From the NCBI GenBank assembly GCA_964409635.1, contig CAYPEL010000067.1, forward strand, positions 1 to 13,539: a DNA stretch of 13,539 bases, in the 5' to 3' direction. This DNA is from CAYPEL01 sp964409635 (GTDB lineage Bacteria; Pseudomonadota; Gammaproteobacteria; DSM-19610). The notes below the pieces were generated by a model. It had not been told where the DNA came from, did not search any database, and was given only the letters and a program-made list of their open reading frames with translations. Below, piece after piece: positions 1 to 9,416 of this stretch (position 1 is its first letter; each line of letters starts with the position of its first letter). Position numbers and translations under genes: made by a program.

Positions 1-50
1 ATTTTCTAAACGCCCTGTAGCCACCACCGCTTTACGCCATCCTCTGTTTA

Positions 51-111
51 GGGAAACCCGGGACAGGGTGCCTATTTCCAGCTAATAGATACACTGTCCC
101 CGAGTTTTCCC
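51..111. repeat. Long imperfect palindrome, REP/RAYT-associated type
   Basis: The core is 60-100: a left arm GGGACAGGGTGCCTATT (60-76), a 7-nt loop, and a right arm AATAGATACACTGTCCC (84-100). Of 17 positions, 14 pair as Watson-Crick and one as G-T. An outer pair GGGAAA (51-56) / TTTCCC (106-111) extends the symmetry to 61 bp. GGGACAG...CTGTCCC palindromes of this kind are, from memory, common intergenic elements in Gammaproteobacteria and often lie near REP-associated tyrosine transposases. No transposase is visible here. It could instead be a terminator of a gene left of the window, but no T-tract follows the core hairpin. Confidence 0.5.
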
Positions 112-434
112 CGAGCGGTCATCGGCAATAACGGGCTGACTTAATGAGCATGTTCTAATTAACTAGAACTAACGCTAGACAATTTCAAACCAAATAGAAA
201 AAGCGGGAGATACCCAATAGCCAACCTCTCTCAATCCTGCAAACAAACTTCTGCTGAAGCAAAGAAGTTGCTAATGGATGTCCCTTTTTAACTATCGTCA
301 ATATTTTGACTGGACTTCCAATAAGAAGCTTTTTAAGTCACTGATAACAAACCTTTTAAACCACTCCATTACCTTGGCCTATTTATTGCGTATTCCCATG
401 CTAATAAAATCAACTGTAATGGAGCGCTTGAGTC
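112..434. other. Non-coding leader upstream of the giant exported protein
   Basis: I see no gene in this AT-richer stretch. It holds a small inverted repeat AACTTC (246-251) / GAAGTT (264-269). A weak promoter-like pair, TTGACT (306-311) with TTTTAA (331-336), has a 19-nt spacer and is not convincing. A GGAG ribosome-binding motif at 421-424 lies 10 nt before the ATG at 435. I looked for a cyclic-di-GMP riboswitch, because large surface proteins sometimes carry one, and did not find its conserved core. Confidence 0.4.
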
Positions 435-3400
435 ATGGGGACTTGTTATAAAAACAGTCACAATATATTACTGAAACGGTTGCGTCAGGCCGTCGCCATC
501 GGTTTCGTCTGCCCGAGTTGGGCATTGGCACAGCCGTCTTTTCAGTGCAGTCCTACCTTATACCAGGTACTCAACGTACCAACTGCTGGACAGCTGAATG
601 CATTGGATCCGGCAACATCCACTTATACACCGATTGGTGCGCCGCAGGGCAGCTACAACGCTTCTGCATATAACCCGCGTGACAATTTTATCTATGCGCT
701 GGATGGGTCGGGTTTTGTCCAGATAGATGCTAACGGAGTAAAACGCACCGTTACGCTCAACATAATTTCAGGTGCGCAGCCAAGCGGTTTTGCAGGTGAT
801 TTTGATACGGCCGGAAACTATGTCGGGGGAAATAGCAGTACCTCGCTATGGCTGATCAATAATATTGACTCGGTCAATCTGACGGCAGATTCTCAACAGC
901 TTAGCGTTACAGGTTCTACCGGCTCTGCGGATTTGGTCTATGTGCCAATCGAAGACAAATTCTATGGCACCAACGGCACCAGCCTGAATGAGATTGATGT
1001 CGACGAGGCTGCGTTGACAGCAACTGTCACCGTAAAACCGCTCGGGCTTGCCGATACTAGCGGCTTCGGCGCCGGTTGGGCGGATCAGCCGGGTTCCCTG
1101 CTCTTTTTTAACAATACCAGCGGTAATATCTGGCAAGTGACAGGCTACAACACGGGGACACCCAGTGGTGCTGTGTTGTTGACCACAGCGTCAAACAGTA
1201 ACAACGATGGTATGGGTTGCAGCGAGACGAATTTGCTCGGCGATGTCGATACCGATGGCGTACCAAACGCCTTTGATGCAGACAACGACAATGACGGTAT
1301 ACCTAACTTAGTGGAAGGCTATGCGGACGATGATGGCGACGGTATACCGAATGCTTTTGACCTGGATGCCGACAACGATGGGATTCCTGACAGTGTCGAG
1401 TTCAAGTTAGCCGACGACGCCAACCTGGATGGCGTGATCGACAGCCTTGAAGACGCCGACCAGGATACCATTCCGGACAATTGTGATGTCGATCAGGCAG
1501 GTGGTGCGGATAGCGACTCTGATGGCATCATCGACAGTTGCGATGTGACTCAGACGGGCGGTGCCGACACAGACGGCGATGGTATCAACGACACCAGCGA
1601 TGCCGATCTGGACGGTGATGGCCTGGCTGATGTGGTCGACCCGGACCAGGGTGGCACAGAGACGACAGAACTGGATACCGACCTGGATGGCGTGCTCGAT
1701 AATAGTGATCTTGATGCAGACAACGATGGCATTCCAGATTCAATCGAAGCCGGTACCACAGACAGCAACGCTGACGGCATTACCGATAGCATGGCGGATA
1801 CTGATAAGGATGGCATTCAGGATAATGCTGATGTCGATCAAACCGGTGGTATGGACAGCGACGGTGATGGTATCGATAACGCCGCCGATGTCGACCAAAC
1901 CAGTGGCGTCGATACCGATGGCGATGGCATTGATGATAATTTTGATGCCGACAGTGACGGTGACGGTCTTGCCGACGTAGTTGATTCAACGGCCGGAGGT
2001 ACACCGGTTAATCCGCGTGATACAGACGGTAACAACCGCCGTGATTTCCAGCAACTCGATAGTGACGGAGATACCATTCCGGACGCTGTTGAGGCTGATG
2101 TAACTGCCGATGCAAATGGTAATGGCATTATTGATAGCATGCAGGATACTGATGGTGACAGCATCCCGGATAGTTTCGATGTTGATCAGGCAGGCGGTGC
2201 AGATAGTGATGCAGATGGTATTATTGATACCGCTGATGTTGATTCAACCGGTGGTGCGGATGCAGATGCAGATGGCCTTGATGATGCGTTCGATCCCGAT
2301 GCCGACGGCGATGGTTTTGCCGATGGCGCTAATCCGGCTACAGGTGGAACGGCTGCGCCATTAACCAACTCTGATGCCGATCCAGTGCCGGATTACCGGG
2401 ATCTTGACGCGGACAATGACGGCGTGCCGGATCAGGCTGAAGCCGGCCCGACACCAGGCAGTCCAGTTAATACTGACGGCGACACGGTGCCTGATTACCG
2501 TGATGTGGATTCCGACAACGATGCGATTCCTGATTTGCTGGAAGCGGGTGGTACTGATAGTAACGCTGACGGACGTATTGATAATTTCAATGACAGTAAT
2601 GGAGACGGGCTCGATGATGGCATAGCGAGTACTCCACTCGCTGATACTGACTCTGATAACAACGCTACGCCGGATCGTCAGCAGCTAGATGCAGACAATG
2701 ACGGCTTGAATGACATCCTCGAAGCCGGTGGTACGGATAGCAATGCTGATGGCCTGGTGGATGGTTTTATCGATGCAGATGGTGACGGCTACGACGACAA
2801 TACAGCAGCCAATCCGTTAACCCCACCGGACTCTGATGGTGATGGTATAGCGGATTATCAAGATCCACTGGACAGCGATGGCGATGGCATTCCTAATAGT
2901 ATTGACATCGATGATGATAATGACGGCATACCGGATAGCGTAGAAGGTACAGGTGATGCGGATGGTGATGGAATACTAAACAGCCTGGATCTGGATTCCG
3001 ATAACGACGGTATCCTGGACATTCGTGAATCCGGCGCTGATGCTGCGGCCCTGGATATCGACAACGATGGCCGTATTGACGTGGCGGCTTTTGGTGTCGG
3101 CGCAAACGGTCTGGCCGATGCAGTAGAAACTGCAGCCGACAGTGGTATTACAGATTATAACGGTGACGCAGTAGCCGATTCGCCGGTTGATACCGACAAC
3201 GACGGGATACCGGACTATCTGGATATTGATTCCGATAATGACGGTTTGACCGATGCCATCGAAGCCGGTGGTATTGATGCCAATGGTGACGGCCGCATAG
3301 ACAACTTCAGTGACAGTAATCTGGACGGTTATCATGATGGCTTGCAGGCCAGCCCCTTACCGGTGCCGGATACTGACGGTGACACTGTTCCGGATTTCCG

Positions 3401-4682
3401 TGATCACGACAGTGACAATGACGGTATTACGGATGCGATAGAAGCCGGTGGTACTGACCTGGACAGTGATGGTGTGATCGATGCTTATCAGGATACTGAT
3501 AAGGATGGTATTCCCGATGTGGCAGATGTCGATCAAACCGGTGGCGCCGACACGGATGGCGATGGTATCGATGACGCGGCTGATGTTGACCAGACCGGTG
3601 GCGCCGATGCCGATGGTGACGGCATTGACGATGCGACCGATCCGGATGCCAACGGTGACGGATTTGCTGATGCCTTGCAAACAAGTCAGGGTGGCACACC
3701 GCTGCCGGTTCCTGACACCGATGGCGACGGCAACAACGATTTTCTCGATCTGGACAGTGACGGTGATGGCGCATCAGACATTGTAGAGGCCGGCGGTACG
3801 GACAGTGATGGTGACGGTCTGGTTGACGGCTTCACCGACACCGACGGCAACGGCCTGGATGACCGCTTGTTTGCAGCCAGTGGCGGTACACCGCTGGCAG
3901 TACCGGATTCGAATGGCAACGGCATTGCTGATTTTCAGGAGAGTTCGGCGCCGACAGGCAAAGTCCGTACGGGTCTTGATGCGGTCGGTGGTTGTGCAGT
4001 CAATGCCGACGCCAAGTTTGACCCGTTGTTGCCTCTGCTGCTGATGCTCGCCATATACTATCTGCTGAGTACGAAAAAAACTGGCCGCATTTCCAGTCGA
4101 CAAGCAGTCCGTATTAACAGGCGGCCACTGGCAACTGCGCTTGCAGGGTTACTGATTGTTGTAACACCTGCCAGGGCGGACAGTGGCGAAGAAGCATTTG
4201 ACTCGCGCTTTTATGTGGGCGCCGGTTTAGGGTTTTCGCATCTGCAACCGGATACAGACAAAACCGGTTTTGAAGTCGATGACGAGTATGATTTTGGCTG
4301 GAAGATCATGGCGGGTTATGAATGGAACAAGCATATCAGTATCGAAGCTCACTACGCCGATCTGGGGGAAGTGACTCTGCAGCCCCAGGGGTCGGTTGAC
4401 TACCAGGTATTCGGCCTCAGCGGTTTGTACCGTTTTTATCATCACGCTGGCCAGACCGGCCTGCTTTCCCGGACAGGATGGTCGTATTTCGGCAAGCTCG
4501 GCATTGGTAAAATGAACAATGATGCTGACGATGTCGATTTCCATCGTGTCAACGATGTACATCTGTTTTTTGGATTAGGCGCGGAATACGGCTTGCGGAA
4601 CGGCTTCGCGGTACGCGCAGACATCGACCTTTACGACGACGATGCACAGCTGTTTACAGTCAATTTACTAAAACGCTTTTAA
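435..4682 (+). CDS. Giant exported protein: DUF6923-like domain, TSP type-3 Ca-binding repeats, CTERM sorting signal, then OMP beta-barrel
   Basis: Seen: 1415 residues. Residues 1-32 form a Sec signal peptide (basic start, hydrophobic core, Ala-Leu-Ala before Q33). Residues 38-262 resemble DUF6923, a propeller-like domain seen at the start of surface proteins (YNASAYNPRDNFIYAL motif near 74-89; Cys at 38 and 262). Residues 270-1175 are Asp-rich DxDxDG loops typical of thrombospondin type 3 repeats, which bind calcium. At 1185-1215 comes GGC, FDP, a Leu-rich helix and Lys-Lys, a C-terminal sorting signal that I match from memory to the JDVT-CTERM class. Instead of ending there, the chain continues through a basic loop (1214-1230) and a second signal-peptide-like segment (1231-1248, ARA before D1249) into an approximately 167-residue OmpA/OmpW-like barrel ending LLKRF. 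The start at 435 is supported by GGAG at 421-424. The inferred role is a calcium-stiffened surface or envelope protein; its ligand is unknown. Confidence 0.85.
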   Translation: MGTCYKNSHNILLKRLRQAVAIGFVCPSWALAQPSFQCSPTLYQVLNVPTAGQLNALDPATSTYTPIGAPQGSYNASAYNPRDNFIYALDGSGFVQIDANGVKRTVTLNIISGAQPSGFAGDFDTAGNYVGGNSSTSLWLINNIDSVNLTADSQQLSVTGSTGSADLVYVPIEDKFYGTNGTSLNEIDVDEAALTATVTVKPLGLADTSGFGAGWADQPGSLLFFNNTSGNIWQVTGYNTGTPSGAVLLTTASNSNNDGMGCSETNLLGDVDTDGVPNAFDADNDNDGIPNLVEGYADDDGDGIPNAFDLDADNDGIPDSVEFKLADDANLDGVIDSLEDADQDTIPDNCDVDQAGGADSDSDGIIDSCDVTQTGGADTDGDGINDTSDADLDGDGLADVVDPDQGGTETTELDTDLDGVLDNSDLDADNDGIPDSIEAGTTDSNADGITDSMADTDKDGIQDNADVDQTGGMDSDGDGIDNAADVDQTSGVDTDGDGIDDNFDADSDGDGLADVVDSTAGGTPVNPRDTDGNNRRDFQQLDSDGDTIPDAVEADVTADANGNGIIDSMQDTDGDSIPDSFDVDQAGGADSDADGIIDTADVDSTGGADADADGLDDAFDPDADGDGFADGANPATGGTAAPLTNSDADPVPDYRDLDADNDGVPDQAEAGPTPGSPVNTDGDTVPDYRDVDSDNDAIPDLLEAGGTDSNADGRIDNFNDSNGDGLDDGIASTPLADTDSDNNATPDRQQLDADNDGLNDILEAGGTDSNADGLVDGFIDADGDGYDDNTAANPLTPPDSDGDGIADYQDPLDSDGDGIPNSIDIDDDNDGIPDSVEGTGDADGDGILNSLDLDSDNDGILDIRESGADAAALDIDNDGRIDVAAFGVGANGLADAVETAADSGITDYNGDAVADSPVDTDNDGIPDYLDIDSDNDGLTDAIEAGGIDANGDGRIDNFSDSNLDGYHDGLQASPLPVPDTDGDTVPDFRDHDSDNDGITDAIEAGGTDLDSDGVIDAYQDTDKDGIPDVADVDQTGGADTDGDGIDDAADVDQTGGADADGDGIDDATDPDANGDGFADALQTSQGGTPLPVPDTDGDGNNDFLDLDSDGDGASDIVEAGGTDSDGDGLVDGFTDTDGNGLDDRLFAASGGTPLAVPDSNGNGIADFQESSAPTGKVRTGLDAVGGCAVNADAKFDPLLPLLLMLAIYYLLSTKKTGRISSRQAVRINRRPLATALAGLLIVVTPARADSGEEAFDSRFYVGAGLGFSHLQPDTDKTGFEVDDEYDFGWKIMAGYEWNKHISIEAHYADLGEVTLQPQGSVDYQVFGLSGLYRFYHHAGQTGLLSRTGWSYFGKLGIGKMNNDADDVDFHRVNDVHLFFGLGAEYGLRNGFAVRADIDLYDDDAQLFTVNLLKRF
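1242..3957 (+). repeat. DNA encoding the tandem thrombospondin type 3 (DxDxDG) repeat array
   Basis: About 900 residues are built almost wholly of Asp/Asn-rich loops such as DTDGDGIPD, separated by short linkers. Longer units recur, for example DVDQTGGAD followed by DGDGID (near 1830-1940 and 3525-3640) and EAGGTDSNADG (near 2540, 2725). The codons vary between copies (gat/gac, ggt/ggc), so the array is diverged and not a fresh expansion. Long antisense and +1 reading frames through it are by-products of the skewed GAY-GGN codon pattern. Two Cys residues (near 350 and 369) sit in the early repeats. Calcium binding is inferred from the family. Confidence 0.85.
3987..4178 (+). other. Internal sorting signal followed directly by a second signal peptide
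   Basis: Within the giant reading frame, GGC (Cys at residue 1187), a short FDP-containing linker, a hydrophobic helix (about 1198-1211) and Lys-Lys form a CTERM-type signal that normally ends a protein. Seventeen mostly polar residues with seven Lys/Arg follow. A hydrophobic stretch (about 1231-1244) and the Ala-Arg-Ala site at 1246-1248 then form a classic signal-peptide end. The implied topology is consistent: helix one out to in, basic loop in the cytoplasm, helix two in to out, barrel in the periplasm. No ATG, GTG or TTG lies in frame between the two modules except Met1204 inside the first helix. Confidence 0.75.
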
Positions 4683-4777
4683 ACCAGGGAACTGGAACGT
4701 ACGAGTTTACCTGATGTGCAAATAACACTTGTTGCGTTTTGCACAACAAACTATCGTACTACCATGCTCAAATCTTT

Positions 4778-4799
4778 CAGGCACAAGGGACTGCGCCTG
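4778..4799. terminator. Candidate stem-loop between convergent genes
   Basis: CAGGCACA (4778-4785) and TGCGCCTG (4792-4799) form an 8-bp stem with one G-T-type pair and a 6-nt loop. It lies 67 nt beyond the jetD stop and about 95 nt beyond the stop of the giant + strand gene, so it could end either transcript. No clean T-tract follows on either strand, which makes a classic Rho-independent terminator doubtful. A weaker TTGTTG/CAACAA repeat lies at 4729-4749. Nothing else is visible in 4683-4865. Confidence 0.3.
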
Positions 4800-4865
4800 T
4801 CTGTTGCATCCGCGACATCAATCTGAGCATTAATCGGAAGAAGTCGCTTTAGCTTCAAGCGTTGG

Positions 4866-6047
4866 CTATCGGTGAAAGATAACTGACAGCGCATCCTCGA
4901 CCCAGCCAAACGCAATCCGCTCCTGCTCCAGGCGCAGCGTGGGACGTATTCGATTATCTCTAAGATCATTATACAACGCGCGTTCATCCGCATCGAGGCA
5001 CGGTAGATCCCGCTGCGTTTGCGTTTCCTCGACACCCCACTGGTTCTCGAACGCCAGCAAGGTGGCGCGATCCATCAACAGCGAGCGGGCGTGCGGGATA
5101 TGTGAACGCAGTTGATCAAGTATAGCGAAGCCATGGGTATCGATATCCCCCCAGTAGTACACCTGACAGTGCGCCAGCCAGTCTGCCTGCGCCAGCACTT
5201 CAAAACCATAGCCTGCACCGAAGACCAGCAGGCTATCAGCCACTGCGGGGAAGGCGAGAAAATTGATTTCGTTTTCAGTAATAAACACCTGTGAGACTGC
5301 CGGTTTCAGCCGGGTGAAGTTGTCGGCATCCAGCGTGATATCCGCATCCACGAGTCCGTCAAGCAACGAGCGAGTTGGATCAAGCCCGCGCAGGCGAATA
5401 CGTTGGGGTTTGTCACGAAAGCCGTAGCGCCGGGCAAAACCGCTGACACCACGGGCGGAGGTATTAATAACCTCAGGTGGCAGTACCCGATCCAGCCATT
5501 GAATCAACACACCTCGATGGGCCTCAATGAACTTGCTGTGCACGCCGGGGATATCGACCTGGCGCAGGTAGATCCCGGGCCGCGGGTGTGTTGCCACCCA
5601 ATCGATGACATCCAGCAAGCGATCCCATTCATCCGCTAGCGCCAGCGCCTGGTGTGGTTTACCGGCCATCCAATCGAGGAGTTCGGGGCGGCGTGCGCGG
5701 ACGCGCTCTAGCAGCGCTAAGAAACACTCGTACTCACGGCGTTTGCCCAAAATCACCAGGGCATCATCCAGTGAATCGACCCAAACGGCACTCGGAACCT
5801 GATTCACACCCAACACGCGGTGCCGCCACTCGCGCATTTCAATACGGTAGTGGGGCAATGCGCGCAAGTGGGTAATCCATCCACGCACGGCATCAAAATC
5901 GTCGGCCATCTGTGCGGCAGTGGGTGCCTTTAACGTGAGGCGTCGTGGGAAGGATGATTCCCCGGTTACCGTTTCGGCCAGCAATTTGCCACGCTCCCAT
6001 GCACGCTGGAGCTGGCCACGCAATTCACTGCGGCTAGTCCAACTCAC
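4866..6047 (-). CDS. jetD: Wadjet nuclease subunit JetD (DUF3322-DUF2220, TOPRIM)
   Basis: Seen: 393 residues starting at a GTG (6045-6047) that overlaps the jetC stop as GTGA, so translation is probably coupled. The N-terminal half (about 1-190) fits DUF3322. The C-terminal half fits DUF2220, a TOPRIM-like fold related to topoisomerase VI subunit A. The metal-binding residues expected of TOPRIM are present: Glu in ITENE (256-260) and the DxD pair in YYWGDIDTHGF (D301, D303), followed by a family-typical RLEQERI stretch near 372-378. Known for the family: JetD is the endonuclease that cuts circular DNA after the SMC complex has extruded it. Length and motifs look intact. It is the last gene of the operon. 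Confidence 0.93.
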   Translation of the reverse strand: MSWTSRSELRGQLQRAWERGKLLAETVTGESSFPRRLTLKAPTAAQMADDFDAVRGWITHLRALPHYRIEMREWRHRVLGVNQVPSAVWVDSLDDALVILGKRREYECFLALLERVRARRPELLDWMAGKPHQALALADEWDRLLDVIDWVATHPRPGIYLRQVDIPGVHSKFIEAHRGVLIQWLDRVLPPEVINTSARGVSGFARRYGFRDKPQRIRLRGLDPTRSLLDGLVDADITLDADNFTRLKPAVSQVFITENEINFLAFPAVADSLLVFGAGYGFEVLAQADWLAHCQVYYWGDIDTHGFAILDQLRSHIPHARSLLMDRATLLAFENQWGVEETQTQRDLPCLDADERALYNDLRDNRIRPTLRLEQERIAFGWVEDALSVIFHR

Positions 6048-9000
6048 GAGACCGATCTCGCCTTCTCCTCGCGGTACTCTTCGATACTCAGGTTGCGCAG
6101 CATGGACGCGCGTCCGTCAGCATTGTGGACAAAGCCGACGCTGTGCACAAACGGTTCGATAACATGGATCTTCTGCAAGGGGGTGACAATCAGCAGTTGC
6201 AGATTAAGTTGCGCGAACAGACGCAGGCCATACTGTGCGGACTCATCCGAGCCGCGGCCGAAGGCCTCATCGATGACCACGAAGCGGAACGAACGTGAAC
6301 GTACCGCGCCCCATTCCAGCCCAAACTGGTAGGCCAGACTGGCGGCCAGAATCGTGTAAGCCAGCTTCTCCTTCTGACCGCCGGATTTGCCACCCGAATC
6401 CGAGTAGTGTTCGTGTTCGCTATCGTCCTCTCGCCAGCGCTCGCTGGCGGCAAACACGAACCAGTTGCGCACATCAGTGACACGCGCTGTCCAGCGGCGG
6501 TCGAGTTCGGATTGCCCCTCGCGGCCGCGAAAGCGATCAATAATATGTTTGACTTGCAGGAACTTCGCTTCGGAATACTGGGCATCGTCAGAACCGGTCA
6601 GGGCGCCCTCCGTGCATGAACGCAATTCATTCTGAAAATCCCGGATCTCCGCATCCGGGCTGAGCCGGTCTTCGAGCAGGATATAGCGCCCGGTGTTGTA
6701 GTCGATCTGGGTCAATGACTCGTTGATACGGGCAATACGTTCACGGATAGTCTCGCGCTCACGCACCAACTGCGACTGGAAGTTGGCTACCTCGCGGATG
6801 GTATTCTCGTTGAGCAGTTGCTTGAAACGCGCCTCGAAGCGCGGCAGATCGTCGGCCTCGAGTCCTGCCAGCATGGCGCGGTATTCAAAGCCTGCCTCAA
6901 CGCTGGCATCAACTTCGTCGGTTTCCAGTTTATAGGCATCTTTATATTCAGTCATCGCGCGGACGATCTTCTCGCTCAGAACCTTAAGGCGTTTGTCTTC
7001 GGCGTCGATACGTTTTTGCAACCACTCGCGCATGTCATGTTCGCGGTTATCGCAGGATTCGACCGTGAGGCGATGCTCGCCTAATGCCTGCGGGCGAAGT
7101 TCATCGAGGCTTTCGAAACGTTGTCTATGCTCCACGGCGGCTGGATCTTCGAGCAGTCCCCGGGTCAGCACGCGCAGCGCTTCGGCATCATCACACTTCT
7201 GTTCGGTTTTTGCGTGTTCAGTCTTGCGTATCTCCAGCTGTTGTTCGATCTCGCTTAACTGGCTGACCAAGGTATCGAGCTGTTCAGTCAGTTGGCGGAG
7301 CACATCGGACGCCGTCTCCAGTTGACGTTTTTCATCTTCAAGGCGGGCAACCTCGATGGCAACCGTCTGCCAATCGACTTCACGATAATGTTGATACTCC
7401 TCCAGCTTGACCAAAGCATCCAGACGCTGCCTGAGCGATGCCTGCTCGGCCTGAAACTTGCCGATGCGGCTGCCCAGTTCAGCCAATTGCACCTCAATCT
7501 GACCCTGCTCATGTTCCAACGCGGCGATTTTTTCGACGTTGTCCCAGCCCAGCACGTAACGACGGCGATCATCGAGGCGGTGGCGGTCGTCCTTTTCATG
7601 ACGCTCCCCAGGCGATTTGGTCTGCCCGGCGCGGGTAATTGCACGGGTCTCGCGGCGAAACTGCTCGCGGGTTGCACAGCAGGCCACATCGAATCGCCTT
7701 GCCAATTCACGTTCAAGCCAATCGTAAAAGGGCGAATCAGGTTTGATGATGAGTTTGCGCACCAGCGAATCGGGATGCAACGCAGACACCTCACTGCGCG
7801 TGCTTCCCCGCACCCGGAAATATACCAGGCGGCCGCGCAGGTGGGTGCGATCCACCCAGTCGGCGACCTGTTGATAATGGCTATCCGGCACCAGCAAAGA
7901 GAGGCCGAAGTTGCGCAACAAACGTTCGGCGGCGCCCTCCCAGTCGCGCTCGTCTTCACGCACCTGGATCAGTTCGCCAACATAAGGCATTTCGGTCTCA
8001 GGAAGATCCAGCGCCTGGCATAATGCCGTTCGCATCCGCACTTGTTCAGCCGGAATATTGCTGCGCCGCTCTTTGAGGCTGTCGATCTCAGCGGCGAGTG
8101 CCTCATGCCCCGCCCGGCCTGTCTTGAGTTCAACGGCCAGCTCGGTCAAGTCGTTCTGTAACTCGGCCTCACGGCTGCGGCTGGATTCCAGCACACGTCC
8201 GTGTTCATCACGTTGCGCCAAAAACGACGGCTCATCGCTGCCCGGTTGGCCGCCGACGGCTGCAACCAGTGCGGTGTAACGCTCCGCCTTTTGCCTGCGT
8301 GTATCACACTCTACGCCTTTGATACGAATGGCTTCGGCCAAACGATCCAGGCGGTCACCCCCATTCTCGGCAATATTGTGCCTGAGCTCGACCGCGTTGG
8401 CGGCGTAGCTTGCCTGCTGCTCACTCAATGATGCAATCCGGCTATTCTGGCGTGCCAGTTCCTCGCGCAAAGTTGTGATGCGGCACTCCAGCAAGTCGAG
8501 TTTGAGTTGCGCGAAGTACGGCCGCAAGGCCTCACGGCTGCTGCGCAGTTCGGCATTGGCATCGGCCAGTCGCGCATGGCGATCGCAGTTGGCAACCAGC
8601 GGCGTGAGCAATTCGACCTGGTGTTTGGCCTTCAGCACCGCCTCATGGGCACGGTTAAGATCATCAAAATGACCGATCAACGCATCGATGCGCGGTGCGA
8701 TGTCGAAGGGTTCGAGCATGTGGTCGCGCACAAACTCAGTCAGGTTGCCTACTGACTTCATCGATACGGTTTGCTGAAACAGATCCAGTGCCTGTTCGTT
8801 GCCGATGCCAAAACGACGCCGGAACCAGGCACCATACGGTGGAAAGCTGTCGAACACCTCGACACCCCCGCCGCGCAAACGCTTGCGCAACGCGGTGATC
8901 TCCGATCCAAAACCCGCGAAATCACCAGCGATGGACAACTCACGTTCGGCACCCACATGGAAGCGTGCCGGCTGACCCTNNNNNNNNNNNNNAGAACACT

Positions 9001-9416
9001 TGCGCCAGGGTAACGGTCTGGTCGTAACCGGCATTGTGGAAAACACCGAGGATAACCGAATAGTGGTTGTAATCACGCAGCGCCACCGGCCGCGCCGCGC
9101 CACTGACTTCGTTACGCTCCGATTTGTAATAGCCCAACACGTAGGACTTGAGCGTGCGCTCCTTGCTACCCGCACCCGCGGCCTTGTTGTAAGCAACACG
9201 ATGGGCGGGTGCCAGCAACGTCGTCACCGCATCAACCAGGGTTGATTTACCGGAGCCGATGTCACCGGTCAGCAGCGTGTTTTTCCCATCGGCCTGCAAT
9301 ATCCAGACACGGTCATCGAAGGTACCCCAATTAAAGACTTCAAGCCGCTGCAGACGAAATCCCACCAGCGTATCGTCGGCAACGAAATCCAGGCCGAGCG
9401 TTTGCGTGTCACTCAT
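6044..9416 (-). CDS. jetC: Wadjet SMC-like ATPase JetC (MukB-like), interrupted by an assembly gap
   Basis: Role: the motor of the Wadjet complex, which dimerises and extrudes DNA loops using ATP. Seen: the start ATG is at 9414-9416, overlapping the jetB stop by 8 nt. Residues 51-59, GDIGSGKST, are the Walker A motif. Long charged coiled coils follow. A MukB-type hinge is recognisable at FGLSLLVPD near base 7900, about residue 505. The SGGQ signature is at 6374-6385, and the Walker B motif VVIDEAFG at about 6257-6280. Thirteen N at 8980-8992 shift the apparent frame, so naive calling yields two broken pieces. The known sequence contributes 141 plus 977 residues, and the frames join if the real gap is a multiple of three, giving a normal length near 1120-1125. 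I treat the gene as intact but incompletely sequenced. A true frameshift at the gap cannot be excluded. Confidence 0.92.
8980..8992. other. Assembly gap (13 N) inside jetC
   Basis: Thirteen consecutive N. The coding frame before the gap (ending TLAQVF plus one base, T) and the frame after it (two bases, then GQPARF) do not agree for a 13-base gap, but do agree for 12, 15, 18 and so on. The leftover T fits a Trp codon, as is usual after AQVF in JetC relatives as I recall them. The N count is therefore probably a placeholder, not a measured length. Confidence 0.9.

Noticed and set aside
180..434. Possible cyclic-di-GMP (GEMM) riboswitch before the giant gene
   Set aside because: A GCAAA-like piece is present, but the conserved core and tetraloop-receptor elements are not.
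1550..3925. Many long antisense and alternate-frame ORFs across the repeat array
   Set aside because: They are Ser/Pro-, His/Arg- or Met/Ile-rich mirror translations of GAY-GGN codon repeats. They lack ribosome-binding sites and real domain content.
7292..8023. 243-codon + strand ORF
   Set aside because: It lies wholly antisense to jetC, whose coding sense and motifs are clear. The translation resembles no family I know.
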